Part shown: positions 52,962 to 62,095 of the stretch, one piece after another
Position numbering within the stretch: the stretch's first letter is position 1
Layout of the letters: every line of letters starts with the position of its first letter
DNA from: CAWDDG01 sp963801065
GTDB lineage: Bacteria > Actinomycetota > Actinomycetes > Jiangellales > Jiangellaceae
Direction: 5' to 3'
Length of the DNA: 64,000 nt
Assembly (NCBI GenBank): GCA_963801065.1
Contig: CAWDDG010000003.1
Span: forward strand, 496,001-560,000
The notes under the pieces: model-generated
Databases searched by the model: none
What the model was told of the DNA's origin: nothing
The model's input: the letters and a program-made list of their open reading frames with translations, nothing else
Program-made: the position numbers and the translations under genes

Positions 52962-54257
52962 GTGGCGATCATGCGGGTAGGTCGCGCGTTCCTCGGCCGG
53001 CTGCCGCTCTCGGAGCGGACCGAGATCCTCTCGGCGCTACGCGAGGAGACGACCGGCGGTTTCGCCCTGCTCATCGGCGCTGCCGGCGCGCTGCTGTGGG
53101 CCAACCTGGGAGGCGACTCGTACCGGTCGGCGGCCGACGCCGCATTCGGACCCGCCGCCCTCCACCTCGACCTCAGCGTCGCGGAATGGGCGGCCGAAGG
53201 GCTGTTGGCCGTCTTCTTCCTGGTGGCGGGCCTCGAGCTCAAGCGTGAGATCGTCGTCGGCGAGCTGTCCAACCCCGCTGCGGCGATCCTGCCCGTCGCG
53301 GCGGCCGTGAGCGGCGTGGCCGCGCCGGCGTTGGTGTACGTCGCCGTCAACGCGGCCGCGGGTGGCGACCTCGGCGGCTGGGCGGTGCCGACTGCGACCG
53401 ACATCGCCTTCGCACTCGCCGTTCTCGCCGTCATCGGGTCGAGGCTTCCGACATCGCTCCGCGCGTTCCTGCTCACCCTCGCTGTCGTGGACGACCTGCT
53501 CGCCGTCACCATCATCGCGATCTTCTTCACGCCCGACCTGTCGGTGACGCCGCTCCTCGGCGCAGTTGCCCTGCTCGGGATCTACGCCCTTCTCCAGCGA
53601 CGTCGGGTCGGTGCCTGGTGGGTATACGCGCCGGTCGGGCTGGCGGCCTGGGCACTGGTCCATGACAGCGGCGTCCACGCGACGGTTATCGGGATCGCCT
53701 TCGGGCTGCTGACCCGCGTGCGTCGCGACTCCGGCGAGCACGAGTCGCCCGCCGAGCGGCTCGAACACCGGCTCCGGCCGCTGTCGGCGGTGCTTTGCGT
53801 GCCGCTTTTCGCCCTCTTCGCTGCAGGCGTGACTGTCTCCGTGGAATCGCTGCGCTCGATGGTCACCGAGCCCGTAGCCGTCGGCATCGTGCTCGGGCTG
53901 CTCGTGGGCAAGACGGTCGGAGTCCTTGGCGGGACCTACCTCACCGCCCGGTTCACCAGGGCGGAGCTCAGCGAAGACCTGGCGTGGAGCGACGTGGCCG
54001 GCGTCGCGGTCCTCGCCGGCATCGGCTTCACCGTGTCGCTGCTCATCAGCGAGCTCGCCTTCGACGACCCCGAGACGACCGAGGTGGCGAAGACCGCCGT
54101 GCTGGTCGGCTCCCTGCTCGCTGCGCTCGTCGCGTCCGCCGTCCTCGCCCGGCGCAACGCGGTGTACCGACAGATCGACGAGGAAGACACGCGCGACAAC
54201 GACCACGACGGGGTCCCAGACGTCTACCAGGCTGGTACTGCTGAGCGAGACGGGTAA
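52962..54257 (+). CDS. nhaA: Na+/H+ antiporter NhaA
   Basis: A 431-residue, 12-segment antiporter. It has FLVAGLELKREIVVGEL, the unwound-helix motif PTATDIAFALAVLAVIGSR, and the paired aspartates in LAVVDDLLAVTIIAIFF (equivalent to Asp163/Asp164 of E. coli NhaA). The C-terminal 35 residues are charged (EEDTRDNDHDGVPDVYQ). GTG 52962 begins 20 bases after the permease, so CBS-permease-NhaA form a likely ion-homeostasis operon. Confidence 0.94.
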   Translation: MAIMRVGRAFLGRLPLSERTEILSALREETTGGFALLIGAAGALLWANLGGDSYRSAADAAFGPAALHLDLSVAEWAAEGLLAVFFLVAGLELKREIVVGELSNPAAAILPVAAAVSGVAAPALVYVAVNAAAGGDLGGWAVPTATDIAFALAVLAVIGSRLPTSLRAFLLTLAVVDDLLAVTIIAIFFTPDLSVTPLLGAVALLGIYALLQRRRVGAWWVYAPVGLAAWALVHDSGVHATVIGIAFGLLTRVRRDSGEHESPAERLEHRLRPLSAVLCVPLFALFAAGVTVSVESLRSMVTEPVAVGIVLGLLVGKTVGVLGGTYLTARFTRAELSEDLAWSDVAGVAVLAGIGFTVSLLISELAFDDPETTEVAKTAVLVGSLLAALVASAVLARRNAVYRQIDEEDTRDNDHDGVPDVYQAGTAERDG

Positions 54258-54336
54258 CGACCGAGCTCGCCTGTCGGCCCGACGAGTGGGCATGGGCATT
54301 AGAGTCAGCGTCCGCGGGGGCGAGAGGAGACCGAGC

Positions 54337-54744
54337 ATGGCAAACCGGCCACCGGCAACAGATGCCGACGCGTCGATCGGCCAGCTCGTCGCAGGCATCC
54401 AGAAGGACCTCACCGCACTCGTGCGCGGCGAGATCGAGCTGGCCAAGGCGGAGTTGCAGCAGAGCGCTGCCCGCGCCGGGCTCGGTGGCGCCCTCTTCGC
54501 GGCTGCCGCCTTCCTGATCTTGCTGGCGGTCGTCCTGGGTTCCGTCGCGCTGGCCTACGCACTGGTCGCTCTGGGGCTGCACCCGGGATGGGCGTTCCTG
54601 ATCGTCGCGGGCTTCTACCTCCTGCTGGCCGCGATCCTCATGCTGGTCGGGCGGAACCGCTTCAACCAGGTACGGGGGCCGGAGCGGGCGCAGGAGGTCG
54701 CAGCGCGGGCGAGGCAGGCGCTTCGTCCGACCTCCCGCACGTGA
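54337..54744 (+). CDS. Actinobacterial Holin-X (phage holin superfamily III) membrane protein
   Basis: A 135-residue protein: amphipathic N-terminal helix (IGQLVAGIQKDLTALVRGEIELAKAEL split over two turns), two TM segments (ALFAAAAFLILLAVVLGSVA and WAFLIVAGFYLLLAAILMLVG) and a basic tail. This is the Holin-X pattern, equivalent to Rv3669. Despite the name it is chromosomal, not phage-borne. AGAGGAGA precedes ATG 54337. Its stop overlaps the hydrolase start. Confidence 0.87.
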   Translation: MANRPPATDADASIGQLVAGIQKDLTALVRGEIELAKAELQQSAARAGLGGALFAAAAFLILLAVVLGSVALAYALVALGLHPGWAFLIVAGFYLLLAAILMLVGRNRFNQVRGPERAQEVAARARQALRPTSRT

Positions 54745-55664
54745 ACGGCAACGGTTCGCTTCGCGACACCGTCGACGTTCCCGGTCCGTGGGAGCACCGC
54801 CGCATCGCGGCGAACGGTGCCCGGTTCCACGTTGCGACGATGGGCGACGGCCCGCTGATCGTCCTACTACACGGCTTCCCCGAGTTCTGGTGGGCCTGGC
54901 GGCACCAGATACCGCCGCTCGCTGCAGCCGGCTGGCGGGTCGTCGCGATGGACCTGCGCGGCTACGGCGGCAGCGACAAGACACCGCGCGGATACGACCC
55001 GGCGACGCTGACGGCGGACGTCACCGGTGTGGTCCGCTCGCTCGGCGAACGACAGGCCCTGCTCGTCGGCCATGACTGGGGTGCGTACGTCGCCTGGGCC
55101 ACTGCCGTTCTCCGACCGGCTCACGTGGCCGGCCTCGTCACGATGTCCATGCCGCATCCCCTCGAGCTCGCGCACTACCTGCTTCGAGGGGTCCGGCAGG
55201 CCGGGCACCTGCTCGGCGTGCAGGCTCCCGCCGTACCCGAACGCCGTCTGGTCGCCGACGACGCCGCTTACGTCGAGACGCTCCTGCGCCGATGGGTGGG
55301 ACCGGACTCGACCTTTCCAGGCGACGAGGCCGCGGGCCGCTACCGTGCCGCGATGCGCCTGTGGCCCGCGCCTCATTGCGCGCTCGAGTACCACCGGTGG
55401 GCCGTGCGTTCGCTCGTCCGCGCCGACGGCAGGCGCTTCGCCATGCGGATGCAGGAGCCGATCACGGTCCCCGTCATGCAGATCCACGGCGGCGCGGACC
55501 GGACCGTGCTGCCTCGCGCAGCCGCCCACTCCGGCCGTCACGTCACCGGTCCTCACCGGTGGGTCCAGCTCGAAGGCATCGGCCACTTCCCCCACGAAGA
55601 GGCTCCATCGAGGGTCACCTCGGAGCTGCTGGACTGGCTCCCCCACCCTTCAGCCGAGCGTTGA
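54741..55664 (+). CDS. Epoxide hydrolase-like alpha/beta hydrolase (EphE type)
   Basis: A 307-residue alpha/beta hydrolase with aspartate nucleophile: HGFPEFWWAWRHQI (HGxP oxyanion motif), DLRGYGGSDKTPRGYD and LLVGHDWGAYVAWATA with Asp in place of Ser. The acid residue lies in IHGGADRTV and the catalytic His in GIGHFPHEEAP. This is the epoxide hydrolase/dehalogenase pattern and the position of ephE (Rv3670) before marP. GTG 54741 overlaps the Holin-X stop by four bases. Confidence 0.9.
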   Translation: MNGNGSLRDTVDVPGPWEHRRIAANGARFHVATMGDGPLIVLLHGFPEFWWAWRHQIPPLAAAGWRVVAMDLRGYGGSDKTPRGYDPATLTADVTGVVRSLGERQALLVGHDWGAYVAWATAVLRPAHVAGLVTMSMPHPLELAHYLLRGVRQAGHLLGVQAPAVPERRLVADDAAYVETLLRRWVGPDSTFPGDEAAGRYRAAMRLWPAPHCALEYHRWAVRSLVRADGRRFAMRMQEPITVPVMQIHGGADRTVLPRAAAHSGRHVTGPHRWVQLEGIGHFPHEEAPSRVTSELLDWLPHPSAER

Positions 55665-55670
55665 CCACCC

Positions 55671-56858
55671 TCAGACGCACACGCCCGTCGAGACCGGCTC
55701 GGTCGACGCCGCGGACTGCTCGACGTGGGGCGTCACCTCGCTCAGCGCCAGGGCGTAGCCGGTCTCCGGATCGGTCAGCGACGCCGCGAACATGACGCCG
55801 TATACGAGTCCGTCGTCCGCGACGAGCGGCCCGCCGGAGTTGCCTGGACGGATCTCCCCACGTACCGAGAGCACGTCGCGGGTGACCGCCTCGTCGCCGT
55901 AGATGTCCCGGCCGAGCAGCGAGTGCTCGCCGCGTATCCGCACCGGCTCGGTGCTCAGCGGCCCGTTGTTCGGGTAGCCGACCACGGCGGCGTCCGCGCC
56001 TGCGGCCGGGTCGTCGCGGAAGCTCAGAGGCGCCCGGTCCAGGTCCGGCACGGCCAGGACGGCGATGTCCGTCCTCGGGTCGAAGCGCACGACCTGCGCT
56101 GCCAGCGGGTCGCCATCAGGCTCGGTCACGATCGGTTCGGAGACGCCCGCAACCACGTGCGCGTTCGTCATCACCCTTTCCGGCGCGACGACGAACCCGG
56201 TGCCTTCGATGACCCGGTCACAGGACGCGCGGCCGACGACCTTCACCACGCTCTCGGACGCCGTCCGGATCTCCGGGTCGCGGATCAGCGCGGCCGTCGG
56301 CTCCCCGACCTGCAGAATCGGCTCGGGGACCCACGGCGCCACGACCTCCGGGAACCGGCCGGCCGCGACGACCGACTGGAACGTGTCGCGGAGCCGGTCC
56401 GGGGACACCGGGACGACCGCGTCGACCGCGCGCAGGATCCTCGACTCGCGGACGGCGGCCGACGCGGCCGGGATCGCTGCCGACGAGACCGCCAGGCCCA
56501 CCGCCCACGCCGCCAGCAGCAGGCCGACGACCGCGAGCAATGCGCCGCCGCCGGCGTCGAACCGCCGAGCCGGCTCGGACGAGACCCTGGACCGCACCCA
56601 TCCGCCCGCCCATGCGAGCAGGCCCTGACCGGCCGCCGCGACGGCGAGGACGATCATCACGGCCAGCACCGAGACGCCGAGACCGGGCTCGAGGCCGCCG
56701 AGGATGGCCGGCGCGAGCAGTAGCCCGCCTATGGCACCGCCCACGAATCCGACGAATGACAGCAGCCCGACGACGAAGCCGTGGCTCCAGCCCGTGTAGG
56801 CCACGATGACCGCCAGCACGATGACAAGCCAGTCGACGGCGTTGAGTCCGAGGATCAC
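55671..56858 (-). CDS. marP: Membrane serine protease MarP
   Basis: A 395-residue protein: four N-terminal TM segments (CvpA-like, residues 1-135) then a periplasmic chymotrypsin-like protease with His234 (TNAHVV), Asp in DPRTDIAVLAV and Ser341 (GNSGGPLV). Cys213 and Cys394 match the positions of the regulatory disulfide of mycobacterial MarP. In M. tuberculosis MarP activates the peptidoglycan hydrolase RipA under acid stress. The NlpC/P60 protein in this window is the same class of target (inference). GTG 56858 overlaps the nudix stop by four bases. Confidence 0.93.
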   Translation of the reverse strand: MILGLNAVDWLVIVLAVIVAYTGWSHGFVVGLLSFVGFVGGAIGGLLLAPAILGGLEPGLGVSVLAVMIVLAVAAAGQGLLAWAGGWVRSRVSSEPARRFDAGGGALLAVVGLLLAAWAVGLAVSSAAIPAASAAVRESRILRAVDAVVPVSPDRLRDTFQSVVAAGRFPEVVAPWVPEPILQVGEPTAALIRDPEIRTASESVVKVVGRASCDRVIEGTGFVVAPERVMTNAHVVAGVSEPIVTEPDGDPLAAQVVRFDPRTDIAVLAVPDLDRAPLSFRDDPAAGADAAVVGYPNNGPLSTEPVRIRGEHSLLGRDIYGDEAVTRDVLSVRGEIRPGNSGGPLVADDGLVYGVMFAASLTDPETGYALALSEVTPHVEQSAASTEPVSTGVCV

Positions 56859-57525
56859 CGGCGCTCCGCTCCTTCGGCCAGGGGCAGGAGCTCGACGTGG
56901 GTACGGTCCCATGGCCGGGCAAGTCCGCCGACCTCGAGCAACCATCCGAGCACGCCTGCGGTGAACCCCCAGACGAGGAGCTCTCCCACGCGGAACGCCG
57001 GGCCGACGTACCCGCTCGGGTGCCGCACACGCAGCCGGTTGGCGGGGTCGACAAGGTCGTCCAGCGGAACCCGGTGCACCGATGCGACCTCGGCGGCGTC
57101 GACCACCCGCACCGGCGACGGCTCGCGCCACCAGGCCAGGACCGGGGTGACGACGTAACTACCCGCCGGCAGCCACAGATCGGGAAGCGTCGCGAGCACG
57201 TCGACCCCGGTCGGGTCGAGCCCGGTCTCCTCCCGGGCCTCCCGGAGCGCCGCTCCCACCGGGCCGTCGTCGTCTGAGTCGATCACGCCACCGGGGAATG
57301 CCGGCGTGCCGGCGGAGATTCGAAGGCTGTGGGCCCGCTCGATCATCAGGACGTCCGGCACGCGCTCCCCGTCGACGAGGGACTCGCCGAACAGCACGAG
57401 GACCGCTGAGGCCCGTCCGGCACCAGGATCGGGAGGTGCGTGCCGGGAGAGTTGTTCGGCTCTGACGTCGGAGACGGCGTCGACGATCGGACGCAGCCAG
57501 CCGGGTGGCGACCCCCCGGCGAGGC

Positions 57526-57529
<4 letters not shown>
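56855..57529 (-). CDS. CoA pyrophosphatase-type nudix hydrolase
   Basis: A 224-residue NudL/UPF0035-type protein. The nudix box reads FPGGVIDSDDDGPVGAALRE followed by AREETGL, and the preceding VLMIERAHSLRISAG resembles the CoA-specific signature. It probably hydrolyses CoA to phosphopantetheine and 3',5'-ADP. GTG 57529 overlaps the nth stop. The order nth-nudix-marP is conserved with mycobacteria, although the thioredoxin-like gene found between them there is missing here. Confidence 0.9.
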
Positions 57530-58236
<707 letters not shown>

Positions 58237-58294
58237 AGCCTACGGTCGGGTTGACCCTCCCGGCCGCCGCAGGATCCGCCATGATGGGCCACGA

Positions 58295-58310
58295 TGTGAC
58301 CTAGGACACT
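58295..58310. promoter_or_regulatory. Possible Crp half-matched site upstream of crp
   Basis: TGTGACCTAGGACACT lies 30 bases before the crp start. The left half is a perfect TGTGA, but the right half (ACACT) matches TCACA poorly. The position in the crp/nth divergent gap makes autoregulation plausible. The match is weak. Confidence 0.3.
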
Positions 58311-58339
58311 TCGGTGAGCGGAACGGCGAGGAGGCCCGC

Positions 58340-59014
58340 GTGGACGACGTGCTGCGGAGCGCACCGCTGTTCCGGGAGCTCGACGACGAGGCCGCCACGG
58401 CGCTGCGTGCCTCGATGAGCGAGGTCGCGCTGGGCCGCGGCGAGGTCCTCTTCCGCGAGGGCGACGAGGGTGACCGGGTGTACGTGGTCATCCGCGGCAA
58501 GATCAAGCTGGGCCGAACCGCTTCCGATGGCCGCGAGAACCTGCTCGCGTTGCTGGGCCCCGGTCAGATGTTCGGCGAGCTGTCGTTGTTCGATCCCGGC
58601 CCACGGTCGGCCACAGTCACAGCCGTCACCGAGACGACGCTGCTCGGCCTCGGGCACGCCGACCTGCTGCCCTGGCTGACCGGTCGCCCGGAGGTCGCCC
58701 GCGGGCTGCTGCTCCAGTTCGCACAGCGCCTGCGCAGGTCCAACGACACGCTCGCCGACCTGGTGTTCTCCGACGTCCCGGGACGAGTGGCGAAGCAACT
58801 CCTCGACCTGTCCGCGCGGTTCGGCGTCGCATCCGACGAAGGCGTCCGCGTGGTCCACGACCTCACCCAGGAAGAGCTCGCCCAGCTCGTCGGGGCGTCG
58901 CGCGAGACGGTCAACAAGGCGCTGGCCGACTTCGCCGGCAGGGGGTGGCTGCGCCTCGAGCAGCGGTCGGTCGTGCTGCTCGACATGGAACGGCTGCGCC
59001 GCCGCGCCCGCTGA
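58340..59014 (+). CDS. crp: Crp-family cyclic-nucleotide-responsive regulator
   Basis: A 224-residue Crp/Fnr regulator: cyclic nucleotide-binding beta roll (FREGDEGDRVYVVIRGKIKL; GPGQMFGELSLFDPGPRSAT, whose GELS..RSAT matches the cAMP pocket), long dimer helix, then a winged helix (TQEELAQLVGASRETVNKAL). Orthologue of Rv3676 and Streptomyces Crp by position next to nth. GTG 58340 follows GAGGAGG. Confidence 0.94.
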   Translation: MDDVLRSAPLFRELDDEAATALRASMSEVALGRGEVLFREGDEGDRVYVVIRGKIKLGRTASDGRENLLALLGPGQMFGELSLFDPGPRSATVTAVTETTLLGLGHADLLPWLTGRPEVARGLLLQFAQRLRRSNDTLADLVFSDVPGRVAKQLLDLSARFGVASDEGVRVVHDLTQEELAQLVGASRETVNKALADFAGRGWLRLEQRSVVLLDMERLRRRAR

Positions 59015-59028
59015 CGCTCCCACAGAGA

Positions 59029-59784
59029 TCAGTCATGCTCGCCCAGGTACTCGAGCTGGGCCTGGACGGACAGCTCGGCGGCCGGCCAGAGCGACCGGTC
59101 GACGTCGGCGTAGACGACCTCGACGACCTCGCGCGCGGTTCGCGCCCCGGCCGCGACCGCTTCACGCACCTGGGCGAGGCGCTCGGCGCGGTGCGCAAGG
59201 TACTGCTCCGCCAGCGCCGCCGTGTCCGGGCGCACCGGTCCGTGGCCTGGCAGCAACAGCACGCCGCGGAGCTCGCGCAGCCGGGCCAATGAGTCCAGGT
59301 ATGGCCCCAGCCGCCCGTCCGGATATGCAACCACGGTCGTCCCGCGTCCCAGGATCGTGTCACCGGTCAGGACGGCTCGCTGCTCGCCGACGCGCACGGT
59401 GAAGCAGACGGAGTCAGCCGAGTGCCCCGGCGTGTGCAGCACCCGCAGGTCCAGCCCCGGCACGTCGATCGCCGTGCCGTCGACGTCGAGTGGGTCGCCG
59501 TCGACGCAGAGAGCCGGGTCCCTCGCCAGGACGGGCGCGCGGGTGATGTCGTGGAAGCGTCCCGACGCCTCCGAGTGGTCGGGGTGGCCGTGCGTCAACA
59601 GCGTGACCGCGACCGGGCCGAGCGTCGCGACCGCCTCCAGGTGTTCGTCGAGCAACGGCCCCGGATCCACGACGACGTTCCCCGCGGACGTCGAGATGAC
59701 AAACGTGTTGGTCCCGTCCAGCGTCATCGGGCCCGGATTGTCGGCCCGGACGAGCCGGCACCACGGAGGCAGCTCTGCGGTCAC
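59029..59784 (-). CDS. MBL-fold metallo-hydrolase (LACTB2/RNase Z-like group)
   Basis: A 251-residue metallo-beta-lactamase-fold protein with the metal motif THGHPDHSEA, LHTPGHSADSVCF, VLTGDTILG and LPGHGPV. A C-terminal winged-helix-like LACTB2 tail is present (AREVVEVVYADVDRSLWPAA). Equivalent to Rv3677c. The substrate is unknown. It overlaps the upstream nudix gene by four bases. Confidence 0.9.
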   Translation of the reverse strand: MTAELPPWCRLVRADNPGPMTLDGTNTFVISTSAGNVVVDPGPLLDEHLEAVATLGPVAVTLLTHGHPDHSEASGRFHDITRAPVLARDPALCVDGDPLDVDGTAIDVPGLDLRVLHTPGHSADSVCFTVRVGEQRAVLTGDTILGRGTTVVAYPDGRLGPYLDSLARLRELRGVLLLPGHGPVRPDTAALAEQYLAHRAERLAQVREAVAAGARTAREVVEVVYADVDRSLWPAAELSVQAQLEYLGEHD

Positions 59785-60644
59785 GTCGGGTCACCCGGGT
59801 CGTCGCCGGGGAACCGCGGATCGTCCGGCAACAGCACGTGGACCGAGCCGCCCTCGTCGAGCCAGCCCGGCGTGACCGTGTCGAGGACTCGTTCGTGAGC
59901 GGCAGCCAGCGCGTCCGCGACGGAGGCGTGAGCCGTCAGCTCCCCGAGGACGGTCCAGGTCGGCGGGAGCATCGCCACCGCGCCGGCCTCCGCGGCGGCC
60001 ACGGCCACACCCGGGCGGATCCAGGCGACGCGGTCCGCCTCACCGGACACGTCCAGCGCCGCCTGCCCTTCCGGCAGCGCGGCGAGGAAGAACCACGTGT
60101 CGTACCGCCGCGGCTCGAACCGCGGCGTCACCCAGTGCGCCCACGGCGCGAGCAGGTCCGAACGCAGGACGAGGCCGCGGCTCTCGAGCAGGTCGGACAG
60201 GGCGAGCTCGCGCGCCACCAGCGACTGCCGCGCCACCTCCCAGTCCGACCCTGACGGCATGGCGGGTACGCCGTCGACGGTGGACGCCAGCAGGACGCCG
60301 GATTCTTCGAACGTCTCGCGGACCGCGGCACAGACGAATCCTCGTGCCGCCGGCTCGTGCACGCCGAGGCGCGTTGCCCACTCGCCGGGCGCCGGTCCGC
60401 GCCACCCGAGCACATTGTCATCCACGTCGCGAGGGTCGACCGCACCTCCGGGAAAGGCATGCATCCCCGCAGCGAACGGCATGCTGGTCCGCCGCCTGAG
60501 CACGAACACCTCGAGGCCGGCATCGGCGTCCCGGAGCAGCATGACCGTTGCCGCGGGGCGCGCCACGACCGGCGTGAGACGCCGCGCGGCGAACTCCCGC
60601 GCCCGCTCGGCGAGCGCGGGAGGGAGCGAACGCGATCCCGGCAA
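59781..60644 (-). CDS. NUDT19-like nudix hydrolase
   Basis: A 287-residue protein with an expanded nudix box: FPGGAVDPRDVD, a long insertion, then CAAVRETFEESGVLL. The insertion between the G- and RExxEE parts and the MPFAAGMHAFPGG lead-in are characteristic of the NUDT19/acyl-CoA diphosphatase group. It lies between ridA (gap of four bases) and the MBL gene (overlap), in one operon. Confidence 0.88.
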   Translation of the reverse strand: MPGSRSLPPALAERAREFAARRLTPVVARPAATVMLLRDADAGLEVFVLRRRTSMPFAAGMHAFPGGAVDPRDVDDNVLGWRGPAPGEWATRLGVHEPAARGFVCAAVRETFEESGVLLASTVDGVPAMPSGSDWEVARQSLVARELALSDLLESRGLVLRSDLLAPWAHWVTPRFEPRRYDTWFFLAALPEGQAALDVSGEADRVAWIRPGVAVAAAEAGAVAMLPPTWTVLGELTAHASVADALAAAHERVLDTVTPGWLDEGGSVHVLLPDDPRFPGDDPGDPT

Positions 60645-60648
60645 CCCG

Positions 60649-61107
60649 TCAGCCGACCTCGACGACCAGCTCGACCTCGACCGGCGCGTCCAACGGCAGC
60701 ACGGCGACGCCGATCGCGCTGCGTGCGTGCTGGCCCACGTCGCCGAAGACCTGGCCGAGCAACTCGCTCGCCCCGTTCACCACCTGGGGCTGTGCGGTGA
60801 AGTCAGGCGCGGACGCGACGAACCCGACGACCTTGACCACCCGGGTGATCGCGGAGAGGTCGCCCACCTGGGACCGGACCGCGGCGAGTGCGTTGAGCGC
60901 GCACTGGCGCGCGCACTCGTTCGCCTCCTCGGGGCTGACCTCGGAGCCGACCTTGCCGGTTCGGATCAGCTCGCCATCGCGCCACGGGAGCTGTCCGGAC
61001 GTGTAGACGTACGACCCGGTGCGAACAGCGGGCACGTACGCGGCGACCGGTGTTGCGACCTCGGGAACAGCCAGCCCCAGCTCGGCCAGGCGTTCCTCGG
61101 GGGTCAT
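60649..61107 (-). CDS. ridA: RidA-family protein
   Basis: A 152-residue YjgF/YER057c/UK114 protein: SGQLPWRDGELIRTGKVGSE, QCALNALAAVRSQVGDLS and a C-terminal half with SAIGVAVLPLDAPVEVELV, with Ala rather than the catalytic Arg in the R-x-x-x-G-V region. The loss of that Arg places it outside the true RidA imine deaminases, so deaminase activity is doubtful. ATG 61107 overlaps the DUF4177 stop. Equivalent to Rv3678c. Confidence 0.85.
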   Translation of the reverse strand: MTPEERLAELGLAVPEVATPVAAYVPAVRTGSYVYTSGQLPWRDGELIRTGKVGSEVSPEEANECARQCALNALAAVRSQVGDLSAITRVVKVVGFVASAPDFTAQPQVVNGASELLGQVFGDVGQHARSAIGVAVLPLDAPVEVELVVEVG

Positions 61108-61262
61108 TCGGCTTTCACCCTCTTCAAGTAGGCGACGACGTTCTCCGGGTTCGGGCCCGGTACGACCTGGACGAGCTCCCACCCGTCGTCGCCCCAGTTG
61201 TCGAGGATCTGCTTCGTCGCATGCACCAGCAGCGGCACGGTCGCGTACTCCCACTTCGCCAT
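61104..61262 (-). CDS. Small DUF4177-type protein
   Basis: A 52-residue protein, WEYATVPLLVHATKQILDNW then GDDGWELVQVVPGPN, matching the small conserved protein encoded in front of the ridA homologue in mycobacteria. It is the first gene of the operon to the MBL hydrolase, and overlaps ridA by four bases. Function unknown. Confidence 0.85.
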   Translation of the reverse strand: MAKWEYATVPLLVHATKQILDNWGDDGWELVQVVPGPNPENVVAYLKRVKAE

Positions 61263-61286
61263 GGCCGGGAGCCTACTGGCGCTGCG

Positions 61287-62084
61287 ATGATCCAGCGCGT
61301 GCGTGATCCTCGAGAGGTGCTGAGCCGGACGGCATCGCCGCCGGACGCGGTGGTCCGCTACGGCACGGCTGATGAGCAGGTGGCCGACCTGCGGCTGCCG
61401 CAGCAACCGCGAGGGCCACTCGTGGTGCTGCTCCACGGGGGCTACTGGCGCAGCGAGTACGACCGCGTGCAGATGCGACCGATGGCCGACGGCCTGGTCG
61501 ATGCGGGCTACGTCGTCGCGACGCCCGAGTATGCACGCACCGGCGCGGGCGGCGGCTGGCCGAACACGTTCGACGACGCGGCGCTCGCGGTTTCGCTGCT
61601 TCCGATGCTGGCCCGAAGCCTGGCCAACGACCTCGATGCCGCTGGGCGCGCGGTGCTGGTCGGACACTCCGCCGGCGGCCAGCTGGCGCTGTGGTGCGCG
61701 AGTGAGGGGCTCCTGCAGGGCTACGCGGGTGTGGTAGCGCTGGCCCCGGTCGCCGACCTTGCGGAAGCCTTCCGACTCGACCTCGACGGCGGCGCAGTTG
61801 CCGCGCTTCTCGGGGGTTCGCCCGACGACGTGCCCGAACGCTACGCCGCCGCCGACCCCTGTCGCCTCACGCCTCCGGACGTTCCGGTGATCGTCGTCCA
61901 TGGCGCCGACGACGCGCAGGTCCCGCTCGACCTGTCGCAGAGATACGCAGCGCACACCGGCGCCGAGCTGCGTGTCCTCGACCGGGTCGAGCACTTCGGG
62001 CTCATCGACCCGACCTCGACCGCGTGGCCGGCCGTGCTCGAAGCTGTCCGATCCGTTCAAGACGCGCGCCCCCAAACGCTCTAA
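61287..62084 (+). CDS. Alpha/beta hydrolase, kynurenine formamidase-like
   Basis: A 265-residue protein with HGGYWRSEYDRVQM (HGGxW, the formamidase/esterase oxyanion motif), elbow GHSAGGQLALW, acid residue in VHGADDAQVP and catalytic His in VEHFGLIDP. This pattern fits N-formylkynurenine formamidase-like or related esterases. No tryptophan catabolism genes are near. Divergent from the DUF4177 operon across 24 bases. Confidence 0.87.
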   Translation: MIQRVRDPREVLSRTASPPDAVVRYGTADEQVADLRLPQQPRGPLVVLLHGGYWRSEYDRVQMRPMADGLVDAGYVVATPEYARTGAGGGWPNTFDDAALAVSLLPMLARSLANDLDAAGRAVLVGHSAGGQLALWCASEGLLQGYAGVVALAPVADLAEAFRLDLDGGAVAALLGGSPDDVPERYAAADPCRLTPPDVPVIVVHGADDAQVPLDLSQRYAAHTGAELRVLDRVEHFGLIDPTSTAWPAVLEAVRSVQDARPQTL

Positions 62085-62095
62085 CGTCCTCGGGC

